From an uncultured Pseudoxanthomonas sp. (GTDB lineage: Bacteria > Pseudomonadota > Gammaproteobacteria > Xanthomonadales > Xanthomonadaceae), in assembly GCA_937975725.1 (NCBI GenBank), contig CALJUL010000056.1, positions 1-35,790 on the forward strand: a stretch of 35,790 bases of DNA. The letters run 5' to 3'. Each line of letters starts with the position of its first letter. The stretch's first letter is position 1. A program made the position numbers and the translations under genes. The notes under the pieces were generated by a model. That model was not told the origin of the DNA, made no database searches, and saw only the letters and a list, made by a program, of their open reading frames with translations. Shown piece after piece: positions 13,887 to 20,930 of the stretch.

Positions 13887-15398
13887 ATGAACGAACTCCA
13901 GGACCTGACCGCGCTGATCCGCGCCAACACGCCGCTGATCGTCGTCGAGACCCAGGACGAGGCGCGGGTGGTCGAACTGTTCCGGCAGGCCCTGGCGCAG
14001 GTGTGGCGGGCGCTGTACCGCTGGAGCATCACCGAGGGCCTGCGCCGGCTGGACATGGACCGCGAGGACGAGGCCATCGGCCCGCCCGACGCCAGCGCCG
14101 CCCTGCAGGCCATCAAGCAGGCCGACCAGCGCGGCATCTACCTGCTGCTCGATTTCCACCCCTACCTGGGCTACGCCAGCAGCCAGCGCCAGGTGCGCGA
14201 CATCGTGCAGCGCCGCCACTGCCTGCCGCACGTGGTGGTGCTGGTGGGCGCGAAGATCGAACTGCCGGCCGAACTGGACGCGCTGGCGGTGCGCTTCAGC
14301 CCGCGCCTGCCCGACGGCCACGCGCTGCTGAAGATGGTGCGCGAGGAAGCCGAGCACTACGCCCGCGAGCACGGCGGCCGCCGCGTCGAGGCCGACGGCG
14401 AGGCGGTGAAGCAGATCGTGCGCAACCTGCAGGGCCTGGATCTGGTGGACGCGCGCCGGATCGCCCGCCAGTTGATCTTCGACGACGGCGCGCTGAGGGC
14501 CGACGACCTGCCGGCGCTGAACAAGCTCAAGTTCGAACTGCTCAACCGCAGCGGTCACCTGCACTACGAATACGACACGGCCCGCTTCGCCGACGTGGCC
14601 GGCGCCGGCCGGCTGAAGCGCTGGATCGAGCAACGCCGCGCGGTGTTCGTCTCCGGCAACCCGCCGCCGGGGCTGGACCTGCCCAAGGGCGTGCTGCTGC
14701 TGGGCGTGCAGGGCTGCGGCAAGTCGATGCTGGCGAAGGCGACGGCGGCCGGCTTCGGCGTGCCGCTGCTGCGGCTGGACTTCGGCACGCTGTACGACAA
14801 GTACCACGGCGAGACCGAGAAGAACCTGCGCGCTGCGCTGGCCTCGGCCCAGCAACTGGCGCCGTGCGTGCTGTGGATCGACGAGATCGAGAAAGGCCTG
14901 GCCGGCGGCGGCGACGAGGACGGCGGCGTGTCGCGGCGGGTGCTGGGCTATCTGCTGACCTGGATGGCCGAACGCAAGGCCGGCACGGACGGACGGGCCG
15001 GCGCGCAGCAGGTCTTCCTGGTCGCCACCGCCAACCAGGTGCAGGACCTGCCGCCGGAACTGCTGCGCAAGGGCCGCTTCGACGAGATCTTCTTCGTCGA
15101 CCTGCCCTCGCCCGACGCGCGCGTGGAAGTGCTGCGCGTGCACCTGGCGCGGCGGCAACTGGACCCGGACGCGTTCAACCTGCCGGCGCTGGCGGCGGCG
15201 TCGGACGGCTACTCCGGCGCGGAGCTGGAGCAAGCCATCGTCTCGGCGCTGTACGCCGCCCACGCCGAGCAGAAGCCGCTGGACACCGAACTGGTGATGC
15301 ACGAGATCCGCGGCACCCGCCCGCTGTCCGTGCTGATGGCCGAACAGGTGCAGGCGCTGCGCGACTGGGCGCGCGAGCGGACCGTGCCGGCGGGCTGA
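13887..15398 (+). CDS. Ycf46-like AAA+ ATPase
   Basis: This 503-residue cytoplasmic protein has two halves. Residues 1-225 resemble a degenerate AAA module (IYLLLDFHPYLGY, then VVVLVGAKIELPAELD) without a P-loop. Residues 230-475 are an active AAA+ domain: Walker A GVQGCGKS (273-280), Walker B CVLWIDEIEK (327-336), sensor-1 ATANQ (Asn383) and arginine-finger region RKGRFDEIFF. This is the Ycf46 arrangement, a family conserved in cyanobacteria and scattered bacteria whose work is poorly known (carbon-use regulation was suggested for the cyanobacterial protein). A TATCTT near 13855 may be its -10. It is convergent with the TfoX-like gene and apparently monocistronic. Confidence 0.9.
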   Translation: MNELQDLTALIRANTPLIVVETQDEARVVELFRQALAQVWRALYRWSITEGLRRLDMDREDEAIGPPDASAALQAIKQADQRGIYLLLDFHPYLGYASSQRQVRDIVQRRHCLPHVVVLVGAKIELPAELDALAVRFSPRLPDGHALLKMVREEAEHYAREHGGRRVEADGEAVKQIVRNLQGLDLVDARRIARQLIFDDGALRADDLPALNKLKFELLNRSGHLHYEYDTARFADVAGAGRLKRWIEQRRAVFVSGNPPPGLDLPKGVLLLGVQGCGKSMLAKATAAGFGVPLLRLDFGTLYDKYHGETEKNLRAALASAQQLAPCVLWIDEIEKGLAGGGDEDGGVSRRVLGYLLTWMAERKAGTDGRAGAQQVFLVATANQVQDLPPELLRKGRFDEIFFVDLPSPDARVEVLRVHLARRQLDPDAFNLPALAAASDGYSGAELEQAIVSALYAAHAEQKPLDTELVMHEIRGTRPLSVLMAEQVQALRDWARERTVPAG

Positions 15399-15497
15399 GG
15401 GCCGGGTCCGCCGCACTCGGGTGGGTGTCCATGTCTTGCGGGGGCGGTAGCGGTCATCGCGCCGGACTGCGCGAGCTGCCCGCGCCCGCCACCACCA

Positions 15498-15845
15498 TCA
15501 GCGCTTGCGCGCGCGGGCGCCGCCCGCCGCCTTCTTCGGCCGCGGCAGCGGCATGAGCTCGGCCGTGCGCAGCAGCAGGGTGCGCAGGGCGTCGCCGTCG
15601 TCCAGCAGTTCGTCCGCCACCGGATAGTCCTTGGCGCCGGGGTAGGGCGGCTGCCGCGGCAGGCCGGGCGCCAGCGTGTCGGCCGCCGCGGACGGCTTGA
15701 CGAACACGCTGTTGTCGCAGGCGAAGGCGACGACCTTGCCGTCCAGGTACAGCGCGTATTCGCCGAACATCTTCTTCCAGGCCAGGCGGTCCCCCAGCGC
15801 GGCCTGCTCGGCCACGTATTCGACGAATTCCAGGTCGGTCGCCAT
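15498..15845 (-). CDS. TfoX/Sxy N-terminal-domain protein
   Basis: This 115-residue protein consists of the TfoX/Sxy N-terminal domain alone (ATDLEFVEYVAEQA, then WKKMFGEYALYLDGKVVAF and VFVKPS) plus a basic tail ending in KKAAGGARARKR. Full-length TfoX/Sxy activates competence genes with CRP; single-domain versions are common in Xanthomonadaceae, and their role is unproven. The frame is open far upstream, but residues before the ATG at 15845 are unlike the family, and AGGAG sits 13 nt before it. A minus-strand TATCAT at 15888-15893 is a good -10. It is divergent from the DUF3348 cassette. Confidence 0.85.
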   Translation of the reverse strand: MATDLEFVEYVAEQAALGDRLAWKKMFGEYALYLDGKVVAFACDNSVFVKPSAAADTLAPGLPRQPPYPGAKDYPVADELLDDGDALRTLLLRTAELMPLPRPKKAAGGARARKR

Positions 15846-15887
15846 GGGGTCGGTGTGCTCCTGCGCCCGGTTCAGCCGGCCGGCCGC

Positions 15888-15893
15888 ATGATA
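15888..15893 (-). promoter_or_regulatory. Likely -10 element of the TfoX-like gene
   Basis: On the minus strand this reads TATCAT, about 42 bp ahead of the ATG at 15845. No clear -35 is seen. It lies about 42 bp from the plus-strand -10 of the divergent DUF3348 gene, so both promoters share one short control region. Confidence 0.45.
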
Positions 15894-15934
15894 CGCGCCC
15901 CGCGGGGCCGCACGGCGCCGCTTCCCCGCCCATG

Positions 15935-15940
15935 TAAAAT
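15935..15940 (+). promoter_or_regulatory. Likely -10 element of the DUF3348 cassette
   Basis: TAAAAT followed by a T-rich start region (CGCGGTTTTTTCC) is the only AT-rich hexamer in the 118-bp divergent gap. It lies 23 bp before the ATG at 15964. A -35 is not obvious. Confidence 0.5.
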
Positions 15941-15963
15941 CGCGGTTTTTTCCGACCGGCAGC

Positions 15964-16668
15964 ATGCTGAGTACCTCCCACGCGGCCCCCGCCGCCGGCC
16001 CGGCGTTCATCCGCCAGCTCGCCCGCCTGACGGATGCCGAAGTCCCGCTGTCCGGGCCCGCGCTCGCGGAACGGCTGGGCCGCTGGATCGACTGGACGCG
16101 CGCCGTCGCCCTGTCGCGCGCGCTCGACGGCACGCCGCCGGCCGCCGCGCCCAACGCCCCCGGCACCCTGGAAGCCGTGGACGCCGAGTGCGCCCGCGTG
16201 CGCGCCGCGCTGACCGACGCCATCCACGACGACGCCGGGCTGGCCGCGCCCGGCGCGCCGGCGGAAGCCGACTACGCGCCGTTCCACCAGCACTACCTGG
16301 CCCGGCAACGCGCCATGCAGGCGGCCACCGGGCGCCTGCGCGGACAGTTGCGCGACCGCCTGGCCGGCGTCTCGGCGGCGATGGCCCGGCTGGCCGAGGT
16401 GGACGCCGTCATGGAGATGACGCTGAGCCCGCGCGAACACGCCCTGCTCGCCACCGTGCCCGCGCTGCTGGGCGAACGCTTCGACCGCCTGCGCAAGACC
16501 GCCCGGCCCGCGCCGGACGAGGCACCCGGCGCCCCCGCTTCCATCCCCCCCGCGCCGGACGCCTGGCTCGCCGCGTTCCGCCACGACATGCGCGGCATGC
16601 TGCTGGCCGAACTGGACGTCCGTTTCCAGCCGATCGACGGCCTGCTGGCCGCGCTCCGTTCCCGATGA
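15964..16668 (+). CDS. DUF3348-family protein, first gene of the motor-like cassette
   Basis: This 234-residue protein has no signal peptide or membrane helix and is probably cytoplasmic. The N-terminal block FIRQLARLTDAEVPLSGPAL followed by AERLGRWIDWTRAVALSRAL is characteristic of DUF3348. The middle (about 100-180) is predicted helical, and a Pro-rich linker (about 180-200) leads to a short conserved end (AWLAAFRHDMRGMLLAELDV). No function is known. Its stop overlaps the next gene's start as ATGA, so the two are translationally coupled. In Burkholderiales and Xanthomonadaceae, DUF3348, DUF802, OmpA and DUF2894 genes travel together as far as I recall, so it is likely a cytoplasmic partner of the membrane complex that follows. 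Confidence 0.85.
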   Translation: MLSTSHAAPAAGPAFIRQLARLTDAEVPLSGPALAERLGRWIDWTRAVALSRALDGTPPAAAPNAPGTLEAVDAECARVRAALTDAIHDDAGLAAPGAPAEADYAPFHQHYLARQRAMQAATGRLRGQLRDRLAGVSAAMARLAEVDAVMEMTLSPREHALLATVPALLGERFDRLRKTARPAPDEAPGAPASIPPAPDAWLAAFRHDMRGMLLAELDVRFQPIDGLLAALRSR

Positions 16669-18776
16669 CCCCCGTTGCCATGCCCAGAAAAACGCTCGCC
16701 CTCCTCGTCTTCCTCGCCGGCCTGGCCGTCCTCTGCTGGATCGGCGCCAGCCATGCCGGCACCAGCCCGCTGGCCGCCGCCGTCACCGCAGTGATCGCCG
16801 CCTGCTACCTGGCCGGCGCGCTGGAACTGCACCGCTACCGGCAGGCCACGGCGACGCTGGAGCAGGCCCTGGCCGACCTCGCCACGCCGCCGGCCGGCCT
16901 GGCCGACTGGCTCGGCCGGCTCGACCCCGGCCTGCGCCACAGCGTGCGCCTGCGCGTGGAAGGCGAGCGCGCCGCCCTGCCCGGTCCGGCGCTGACCCCT
17001 TACCTGGTCGGCCTGCTGGTGCTGCTGGGCATGCTGGGCACCCTGCTGGGCATGATGGCCACCCTGCGCGGCACCGGCCTGGCACTGGAAAGCGCCAGCG
17101 ACCTGCAGGCCGTCCGCGCCTCGCTGGCCGCGCCGGTGAAGGGCCTGGGCTTCGCCTTCGGCACCTCCATCGCCGGCGTCGCCGCCTCCGCCACGCTCGG
17201 CCTGCTGTCCGCGCTCTGCCGCCGCGAGCGCCAGCAGGCCGTGCAACGGCTGGACGCGGCCATCGCCACCACGCTGCGGCCGTGGTCGCAGGCGTGGCAG
17301 CGCGAGGAAGCCTTCCGCCTGCTGCAACAGCAGGCCGCCACCATGCCGACGCTGGTGGAGCGGTTGCAGGCGATGGTGGAGGCGGTCGAACGCCAGAACG
17401 CCGCCGCCGGCGAACGGCTGGCGGCCGGCCAGCAGGAGTTCCACGCCCGCACCGAGGCTGCGCAGGCGCGCCTGGCCGCCACCCTGGAGCACGCGTTGAA
17501 GGAAGGCGTCGCCGACAGCGCGCGCGCCGTCGGCGCGACCCTGCAACCGGTCGTGGAAACCACCCTGGCCGGGCTAGCGCGCGAATCGGCCGCGCTGCAC
17601 GGCCGCGTCGAACAGGCCGTGCAGCGGCAACTGGACGGTTTGTCGGCCGGCTTCGCCGAGGCCAGCGCCGGCGCGGCCGGCGCCTGGACCACGGCAATGA
17701 CCGCGCAGCGGCAGTCGAACGAAGCCCTCGCGCAGGACCTGCGCGGCGCGCTGGACGGTTTCGCCGACACCTTCGCGCAGCGTTCCGGCGCCCTGCTGGA
17801 CGGCATCGCCGCACGCCTCGACGGCACCGCCGGCGGCGTCGCCGCGGCGTGGACGCAGGCGCTGGCGCAGCAGCAGGCGGCGAACGAGGCGATGGCCGCA
17901 CGCCACGAGCAGGCGCTGACCGCGGCCGCCGCCGCGGTCGGGCAGCAGGGCGACGCATTGGTGCAGGCGATGGACCACTCGCATGCCGGGCTGCAAGCCT
18001 CGCTGGCCGCGCAGGACCGCGACCGGCTGGACGCCTGGACCGCCACGCTGGCCGCCACCGCCGACCGCCTGCACGCGGGCTGGGAACGGGCCGGCGAGCA
18101 GGTCGCGCAACGCCAGCAGGCCATCTGCGACACCCTGGCGCAGACCGCCGGCGACATCTCGGTGCAGGCGCAGGCGCACGCGCGCGACACCATCGCCGAG
18201 ATCTCGCGGCTGGTGCAGGCCGCCTCGGAAGCGCCGCGCGCGGCCGCCGAGGTCATCGCCGGGCTGCGGCAGACCCTGTCGGACAGCATGGTCCGCGACA
18301 CCGCCATGCTGGAGGAGCGCGTGCAACTGATGGGCACGCTGCAGACGCTGCTCGACGCGGTGAACCACGCCTCCACCGAGCAGCGCACCGCCATCGACGC
18401 GCTGGTCGCCACCTCGGCGGACCTGCTGGAACGCGTCGGCACCCGCTTCACCGCACACGTCGAGGCCGAGACCGGCAAGCTCGGCGCGGTCTCCGCGCAA
18501 CTGGCCGCCGGCGCCGCCGAGGTCGCCAGCCTGGGCGAAGCCTTCGGCGCCGCCGTGCAGCGTTTCGGCGCCTCGAACGACGACCTGGCCGCGCGCCTGC
18601 TGGGCATCGAGGGCGCGCTGGAGAAATCGCTGGCGCGCAGCGACGACCAGTTGGCCTACTACGTGGCGCAGGCGCGCGAAGTGATCGACCTGAGCCTGCT
18701 GGCGCAGCGGCAGATCGTCGAGGACCTGCGCCGGATCGGCGGCCCGCGCGCGGACGCCGGGGCCGAAGCGGCATGA
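16665..18776 (+). CDS. DUF802 protein: MotA/TolQ/ZorA-like membrane protein with long helical tail
   Basis: This is a 703-residue inner-membrane protein. Four hydrophobic helices lie at about 10-27, 35-53, 111-136 and 159-184. The last two (LTPYLVGLLVLLGMLGTLLG and GLGFAFGTSIAGVAASATLG) match the pore-forming pair of MotA/ExbB/TolQ proteins. From 190 to 690 the chain is Ala/Gln/Glu-rich helix with near-repeats around AWTTAMTAQRQSNEALAQ (341-358) and AWTQALAQQQAANEAMAA (395-412). The end (DDQLAYYVAQAREVIDLSLL) is a conserved-looking cap. The start is the ATG at 16665, overlapping the DUF3348 stop; MPRKT five codons later is the alternative. Size and layout match ZorA. A five-copy ion channel around the next gene's product is inference. 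Confidence 0.85.
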   Translation: MTPVAMPRKTLALLVFLAGLAVLCWIGASHAGTSPLAAAVTAVIAACYLAGALELHRYRQATATLEQALADLATPPAGLADWLGRLDPGLRHSVRLRVEGERAALPGPALTPYLVGLLVLLGMLGTLLGMMATLRGTGLALESASDLQAVRASLAAPVKGLGFAFGTSIAGVAASATLGLLSALCRRERQQAVQRLDAAIATTLRPWSQAWQREEAFRLLQQQAATMPTLVERLQAMVEAVERQNAAAGERLAAGQQEFHARTEAAQARLAATLEHALKEGVADSARAVGATLQPVVETTLAGLARESAALHGRVEQAVQRQLDGLSAGFAEASAGAAGAWTTAMTAQRQSNEALAQDLRGALDGFADTFAQRSGALLDGIAARLDGTAGGVAAAWTQALAQQQAANEAMAARHEQALTAAAAAVGQQGDALVQAMDHSHAGLQASLAAQDRDRLDAWTATLAATADRLHAGWERAGEQVAQRQQAICDTLAQTAGDISVQAQAHARDTIAEISRLVQAASEAPRAAAEVIAGLRQTLSDSMVRDTAMLEERVQLMGTLQTLLDAVNHASTEQRTAIDALVATSADLLERVGTRFTAHVEAETGKLGAVSAQLAAGAAEVASLGEAFGAAVQRFGASNDDLAARLLGIEGALEKSLARSDDQLAYYVAQAREVIDLSLLAQRQIVEDLRRIGGPRADAGAEAA

Positions 18777-19420
18777 GCCTGGAGGTCGAGGCCGGCGAGG
18801 AGTCGGGCGCCACCGTCTGGGCCGCGTTCGGCGACCTGATGGCCGTGCTGCTGGGCGCGTTCGTGCTGATCCTGGTGGGCGTCATCGCGGTGCAGGCGCA
18901 GCTCTCCAGCCGGCTGGAGGAAGAGATGCGCCAGCGCCGGATCGAGGCCCGGCGCCTGCAGACGCTGGAACAGGCGCTGGCCGGGCCGCTCGCGGCCGGA
19001 CGCGTCACCCTGGTCGACGGCCGCATCGGCATCCGCGGCAACGTGCTGTTCGCGCTCAACTCCGACCAGTTGCAGCCCGAGGGCCGCGAACTGCTCAAGA
19101 GCCTGGCCGCGCCGCTCGCCGGCTACCTGCAGGCGCGCGAGGAGATCCTGATGGTCAGCGGCTTCACCGACGACCGCCAGATCCGCGACGGCAACCGCCA
19201 GTTCGCCGACAACTGGGAACTGTCGGCCGAGCGCGCGCTGACCGTCACCCGCACGCTGATCGCCGAAGGCGTGCCGGCGTCCTCGGTCTTCGCCGCGGCC
19301 TTCGGCGCCGAGCAGCCGGTGGGCTCCAACGCCGACGAGGAAGGCCGGGCCAGGAACCGCCGCGTGGAGATCGCACCCATTCCCCGCCCCGCGCGCAGCG
19401 CCAAGGCCGATGCGCGCTGA
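18773..19420 (+). CDS. OmpA-family MotB/TolR/ZorB-like protein
   Basis: This 215-residue protein has a short cytoplasmic N-terminus and one membrane helix (about 17-40), TVWAAFGDLMAVLLGAFVLI. Asp21 sits where MotB, TolR and ZorB carry the ion-binding Asp. A short coiled coil (43-70) leads to a periplasmic OmpA domain (about 85-200) with FALNSDQLQPEG, GFTDDRQIRDGN, the peptidoglycan-contact residues in NWELSAERA (Arg154) and NRRVEI. ATGA overlap with the DUF802 stop implies tight coupling, as for motA/motB. It should anchor the DUF802 channel to the cell wall. Its length is close to ZorB. It lacks the cleavable signal peptide of ordinary OmpA lipoproteins. Confidence 0.9.
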   Translation: MSLEVEAGEESGATVWAAFGDLMAVLLGAFVLILVGVIAVQAQLSSRLEEEMRQRRIEARRLQTLEQALAGPLAAGRVTLVDGRIGIRGNVLFALNSDQLQPEGRELLKSLAAPLAGYLQAREEILMVSGFTDDRQIRDGNRQFADNWELSAERALTVTRTLIAEGVPASSVFAAAFGAEQPVGSNADEEGRARNRRVEIAPIPRPARSAKADAR

Positions 19421-20075
19421 CGCCGCGCCCGCGTCCGTCGCGCTGGCGGCCTGGCGCGAACAGGGCGCCGACTGCGTGGACCCGCTGCGCTTCCATTTCA
19501 TCGAAGCGCTGGCGGCACGCGCGCTGGCGCACGACGGCGAAGCCCGGCGCCTGCTGGACGCACGCCTGGAGCGCCTGGTCGCGGCCTATGCCAAGGACGT
19601 CACCGCGGCGGCGGCCGTGCCCGCGCCGCGCGACGCCGGCGGCGCACCCGCGCCCGGCCCGCTGGCGGGCCTGCTCGAACACCTGGCCGCGCGCGCGGCG
19701 GCGAAGCCCGCCGGGCCCGGCCGCGACCAGGACACTGCCACGCACGCCGGTCACGCAGCGCAGCGCCCCGCCGCGCTCGACGAAGTGCGCAACCTGTGGA
19801 CCGAGGTGCGCACCGAGAGCCAGTTGCGGCACTCGCTGGCGCACGTCGACGACGATGCCGGCCCGCTCAATTCCGGCGTGCTGGTGCACCGCGCACTGAC
19901 CTTCATGCGCACGGCATCGCCGGGCTACCTGCGGCATTTCCTCGCCTACGCGGACGCGCTGGCCTGGCTGGACCAGGCCCACGGCGACGCGATGCCCGCG
20001 GCAACGGAAGCGCCGCGCGCCGACGGCAAGGCCCGGCGCACGCGCCCGGGCGGCGGCCGACGACGCCGCGGCTGA
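19410..20075 (+). CDS. DUF2894-family protein, last gene of the motor-like cassette
   Basis: This 221-residue soluble protein of unknown function has the DUF2894 head (WREQGADCVDPLRFHFIEAL then AARALAHDGEARRLLDARLE). It also has a variable Ala/Pro linker (about 75-115) and a second conserved block (LDEVRNLWTEVRTESQLRHS, then SPGYLRHFLAYADALAWLDQ). The tail ends in a basic run of Arg and Gly. It overlaps the OmpA gene by 11 nt in another frame, so it belongs to the same operon. No membrane helix or enzyme motif is seen. It is likely a cytoplasmic accessory of the DUF802/OmpA complex. Confidence 0.85.
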   Translation: MRADAAPASVALAAWREQGADCVDPLRFHFIEALAARALAHDGEARRLLDARLERLVAAYAKDVTAAAAVPAPRDAGGAPAPGPLAGLLEHLAARAAAKPAGPGRDQDTATHAGHAAQRPAALDEVRNLWTEVRTESQLRHSLAHVDDDAGPLNSGVLVHRALTFMRTASPGYLRHFLAYADALAWLDQAHGDAMPAATEAPRADGKARRTRPGGGRRRRG

Positions 20076-20198
20076 AGGCCGCCGCCGCGCCGCGGGTTGC
20101 GCGCGGACGCATGCATCTGGGATGCTCCCGGTCCGCCGCGAGGGAACGTCCGCCGGCGCCTTCCCGTCTTCCGCCACCGCGCGCCCTGCTGCGCGCCG

Positions 20199-20226
20199 GG
20201 AACCTTTCGGGAAGGCCGCGGTCGAG
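20199..20226 (+). promoter_or_regulatory. Possible extracytoplasmic-stress (sigma-E type) promoter of the ABC exporter operon
   Basis: GGAACCT at 20199-20205 and GTCGAG at 20221-20226 are 15 bp apart. This is close to the GGAACTT-N15-17-GTCNNA pattern I recall for sigma-E in Xylella and Xanthomonas, with one mismatch in each box. The predicted start lies about 25 bp before the exporter ATPase gene. A small CCTTTCGGGAAGG dyad overlaps the -35 side. The evidence is similarity only. Confidence 0.35.
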
Positions 20227-20255
20227 TTGCACTCGATGGAACGAAGGGGAGCCGG

Positions 20256-20930
20256 ATGATCGAACTGCGCGGCGTGCAGCGCCATTACGCCATGAGTGGC
20301 CAGACCGTGAAGGCGCTGGCCGGGGTGGACCTGCGCATCGACGGCGGCGAGTTCGTCGCCATCACCGGGCCGTCCGGCTCGGGCAAGTCCAGCCTGCTCA
20401 ACATCCTGGGCTGCCTGGACCATCCCGACGCCGGCCAGTACCTGTTTGAAGGCCGCGACGTCGCCACCTTCGACGACGAGGCCAGCAGCGACCTGCGCAA
20501 CCGGCGCATCGGCTTCGTGTTCCAGAGCTTCCACCTGCTGCCGCGGCTGACCGTGCTGGAGAACGTGCTGCTGCCGCTGCGCTTCCACCGCCAGCCGCCG
20601 CCCGGCACGCACGAGCGCGCGCTGGCGCTGCTGGAACGCGTGGGCCTGGCCGAGCGCCGCGACCACCGCCCCAGCGAACTGTCCGGCGGGCAGATGCAGC
20701 GCGCCGCCATCGCCCGCGCACTGCTGCTGCAACCGGCGCTGCTGCTGGCCGACGAGCCCACCGGCAACCTGGATTCGCGCAGCGCCGCCGACGTGCTGGC
20801 GCTGATCGACGAAGTGCACGCCGGCGGCCAGACCGTGGTGCTGGTCACCCACGACAACGACATCGCCACGCGCGCACCGCGCCAGGTGAAGCTGCGCGAC
20901 GGGAGGGTCGAGCATGACGCGCTCCAGTAA
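20256..20930 (+). CDS. MacB/LolD-type ABC transporter ATP-binding protein
   Basis: This 224-residue ATPase powers the exporter encoded downstream. It has Walker A GPSGSGKSS (38-46), the Q-loop FVFQSFHLLPRLTVLENVLL (Gln90), the ABC signature LSGGQMQRAAIARAL (142-156), Walker B ALLLADEPTGNLDSR and the switch His199 in VLVTHDND. The FHLLP and ADEPTGNLD wording is typical of the MacB/LolD/FtsE branch, whose permeases work mechanically rather than as a transport pore. The frame opens 53 codons earlier, but ATG 20256 has AGGGGAG upstream and the family N-terminus (MIELRGVQRHY). It overlaps the first adaptor gene by 17 nt. Confidence 0.94.
   Translation: MIELRGVQRHYAMSGQTVKALAGVDLRIDGGEFVAITGPSGSGKSSLLNILGCLDHPDAGQYLFEGRDVATFDDEASSDLRNRRIGFVFQSFHLLPRLTVLENVLLPLRFHRQPPPGTHERALALLERVGLAERRDHRPSELSGGQMQRAAIARALLLQPALLLADEPTGNLDSRSAADVLALIDEVHAGGQTVVLVTHDNDIATRAPRQVKLRDGRVEHDALQ

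Noticed and set aside
16293..18607. Minus-strand Ser/Ala/Arg-rich frames inside the DUF802 gene
   Set aside because: Mirror frames of a repetitive Ala/Gln-rich coding region; no ribosome site or motif.
15964..20075. Calling the cassette a Zorya defence system outright
   Set aside because: ZorC, ZorD or ZorE genes are absent, no other defence genes adjoin, and MotAB/TolQR-like pairs occur in many non-defence roles. Only the ZorAB-like architecture is supported.
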